A DNA stretch of 5,751 nt from Brevundimonas sp. GTDB lineage: Bacteria > Pseudomonadota > Alphaproteobacteria > Caulobacterales > Caulobacteraceae. Of this stretch, positions 4,922 to 5,751 are shown one piece after another. The stretch spans positions 1 to 5,751 of the forward strand of contig JADGMZ010000090.1 in the NCBI GenBank assembly GCA_015234495.1, given 5' to 3'. A program made the translations under genes and the position numbers. The notes below the pieces were generated by a model. It was not told the origin of the DNA. It did not search any database and saw only the letters and a list, made by a program, of their open reading frames with translations. The first letter of the stretch is position 1, and each line of letters starts with the position of its first letter.

Positions 4922-5751
4922 ATGGCCTTCCCCGTGCCCGAGACCTCCCGCCGCGACCTGTTTCCCGAGATCGAGCCCTACGCCAGCGGCTTCATGCCGA
5001 CGGGAGGCCCGCACGAGATCTGGTACGAGGAGTGCGGCAATCCTCAGGGCGTGCCGGTCGTGGTCCTGCACGGCGGGCCCGGCGGGGCGGTCAATCCGGG
5101 CATGCGGCGCTATTTCGATCCGGCCAGATACCGCATCGTGCTGTTCGACCAGCGGGGTTGCGGCAACAGCCGGCCGAACGCCTCGCTGGAGGACAACACC
5201 ACCTGGACCCTGATCGAGGACATCGAGCGGCTGCGCGAGCTGCTCGGCATCGACAAATGGGTGGTCTTCGGCGGCAGCTGGGGGTCGACCCTGTCGCTGG
5301 CCTACGCCATCACCCATCCCGAGCGGACCCGGGCGCTGGTGCTGCGCGGCATCTTCCTGCTGACCAGGCCGGAGCTGCGCTGGTTCTACCAGGACGGGGC
5401 CTCGAACCTGTTCCCCGACGCCTGGGAGCGGTTCATCGCGCCGATCCCGGAGGACGAGCGCCACGACCTGATGGGCGCCTATTACAAGCGGCTGATCGGA
5501 GACGACAAGGCGGAGCGTGAACGCTGCGCCATCGCCTGGTCGAGCTGGGAGGGCGAGACGGTCAGCGTCGAGGGCCCCGCGGCCCGGCCGGACAAGTTCG
5601 CGGAACCCGAGTTCGCCGTGGCCTTCGCGCGGATCGAGAACTGGTACTTCACCAACGGCGGCTTCTTCCCGGAGGAAGGCTGGCTGCTGAAGAACATCAG
5701 CCGCATCCGCCACATCCCGTGCTGGATCGCCCAGGGCCGGTTCGACGTGGT
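4922..5751 (+). CDS. pip: Proline iminopeptidase (alpha/beta hydrolase, peptidase S33), C-terminus missing
   Basis: The window shows 276 residues of an expected 310-320; the gene continues past the right edge. The enzyme removes N-terminal proline from peptides, probably in the cytoplasm, since no signal peptide is seen. Motifs are clear: HGGPGG oxyanion loop (50-55), DQRGCGNS (76-83), nucleophile elbow GGSWGS with Ser119, and GRFDV with Asp275 as the catalytic acid. The catalytic His lies beyond the edge. WSSWEG with Glu210 and ARIEN with Glu239 correspond to the two glutamates that bind the substrate amino terminus in the Serratia enzyme. After ARIEN, most characterised members have HYF but this one has WYF (Trp241). 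The start is supported by GAG at 4912-4914, 7 nt upstream, and an AGAGAGA run a little further up. The first residues (MAFPVPETSRRDLFPEIEPY) fit family N-termini. It lies 28 bp after the DUF423 gene, probably in the same operon. Confidence 0.95.
   Translation, partial: MAFPVPETSRRDLFPEIEPYASGFMPTGGPHEIWYEECGNPQGVPVVVLHGGPGGAVNPGMRRYFDPARYRIVLFDQRGCGNSRPNASLEDNTTWTLIEDIERLRELLGIDKWVVFGGSWGSTLSLAYAITHPERTRALVLRGIFLLTRPELRWFYQDGASNLFPDAWERFIAPIPEDERHDLMGAYYKRLIGDDKAERERCAIAWSSWEGETVSVEGPAARPDKFAEPEFAVAFARIENWYFTNGGFFPEEGWLLKNISRIRHIPCWIAQGRFDV

Noticed and set aside
4766..5713. Minus-strand open frame of 315 codons opposite the DUF423 and iminopeptidase genes
   Set aside because: It lacks recognisable motifs, while the plus strand carries complete family signatures across the same bases.
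1..5751. A previously undescribed multi-gene system (defence, mobile or biosynthetic)
   Set aside because: The genes belong to unrelated housekeeping or envelope families with uniform composition. There are no transposase, integrase, toxin-antitoxin, CRISPR or biosynthetic hallmarks.

Overview
The window is a stretch of very GC-rich chromosome. Codon usage is strongly biased to C or G at the third position, and long antisense open frames lie opposite every real gene. The gene content fits an alphaproteobacterium of the Caulobacterales, and a Brevundimonas- or Caulobacter-like organism is my best guess. The main reason is the large central gene, whose architecture matches the Caulobacter polarity factor TipN: an acidic, proline-rich N-terminus, two membrane helices, about 450 residues of coiled coil and a small C-terminal domain. 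Several intergenic regions also hold plausible matches to Caulobacter-type promoter elements (TTGACGS / GCTANAWC). The taxonomic call is inference from content and style, not from a marker gene.

Layout, left to right. Positions 1-313 (minus strand) hold the N-terminal 104 codons of a phospholipase D / cardiolipin synthase-like protein that runs off the left edge. A 170-bp intergenic region separates it from a divergent 61-residue small membrane protein (484-669, plus). It carries a candidate EcfG-type stress promoter facing the phospholipase gene and an inverted repeat in front of the small gene. After a 115-bp gap comes the tipN-like gene (785-3307, plus). It converges, with only 2 bp between stop codons, on an MFS transporter of the HcaT/phenylpropionate-permease type (3310-4473, minus). 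A 48-bp divergent spacer, apparently holding two interlocked promoters, leads to a DUF423 membrane protein (4522-4893, plus). This is followed 28 bp later by a proline iminopeptidase (4922 to beyond the right edge, plus).

The genes do not form one pathway. TipN-like organises the cell pole. The phospholipase-like, small membrane, MFS and DUF423 proteins are separate envelope or housekeeping functions. DUF423 and the peptidase are probably co-transcribed. I see no mobile element, CRISPR array, tRNA or rRNA, and no convincing undescribed multi-gene system. The most noteworthy items are the TipN-like protein, the compact regulatory spacers, and a palindrome containing both stop codons of the convergent pair.
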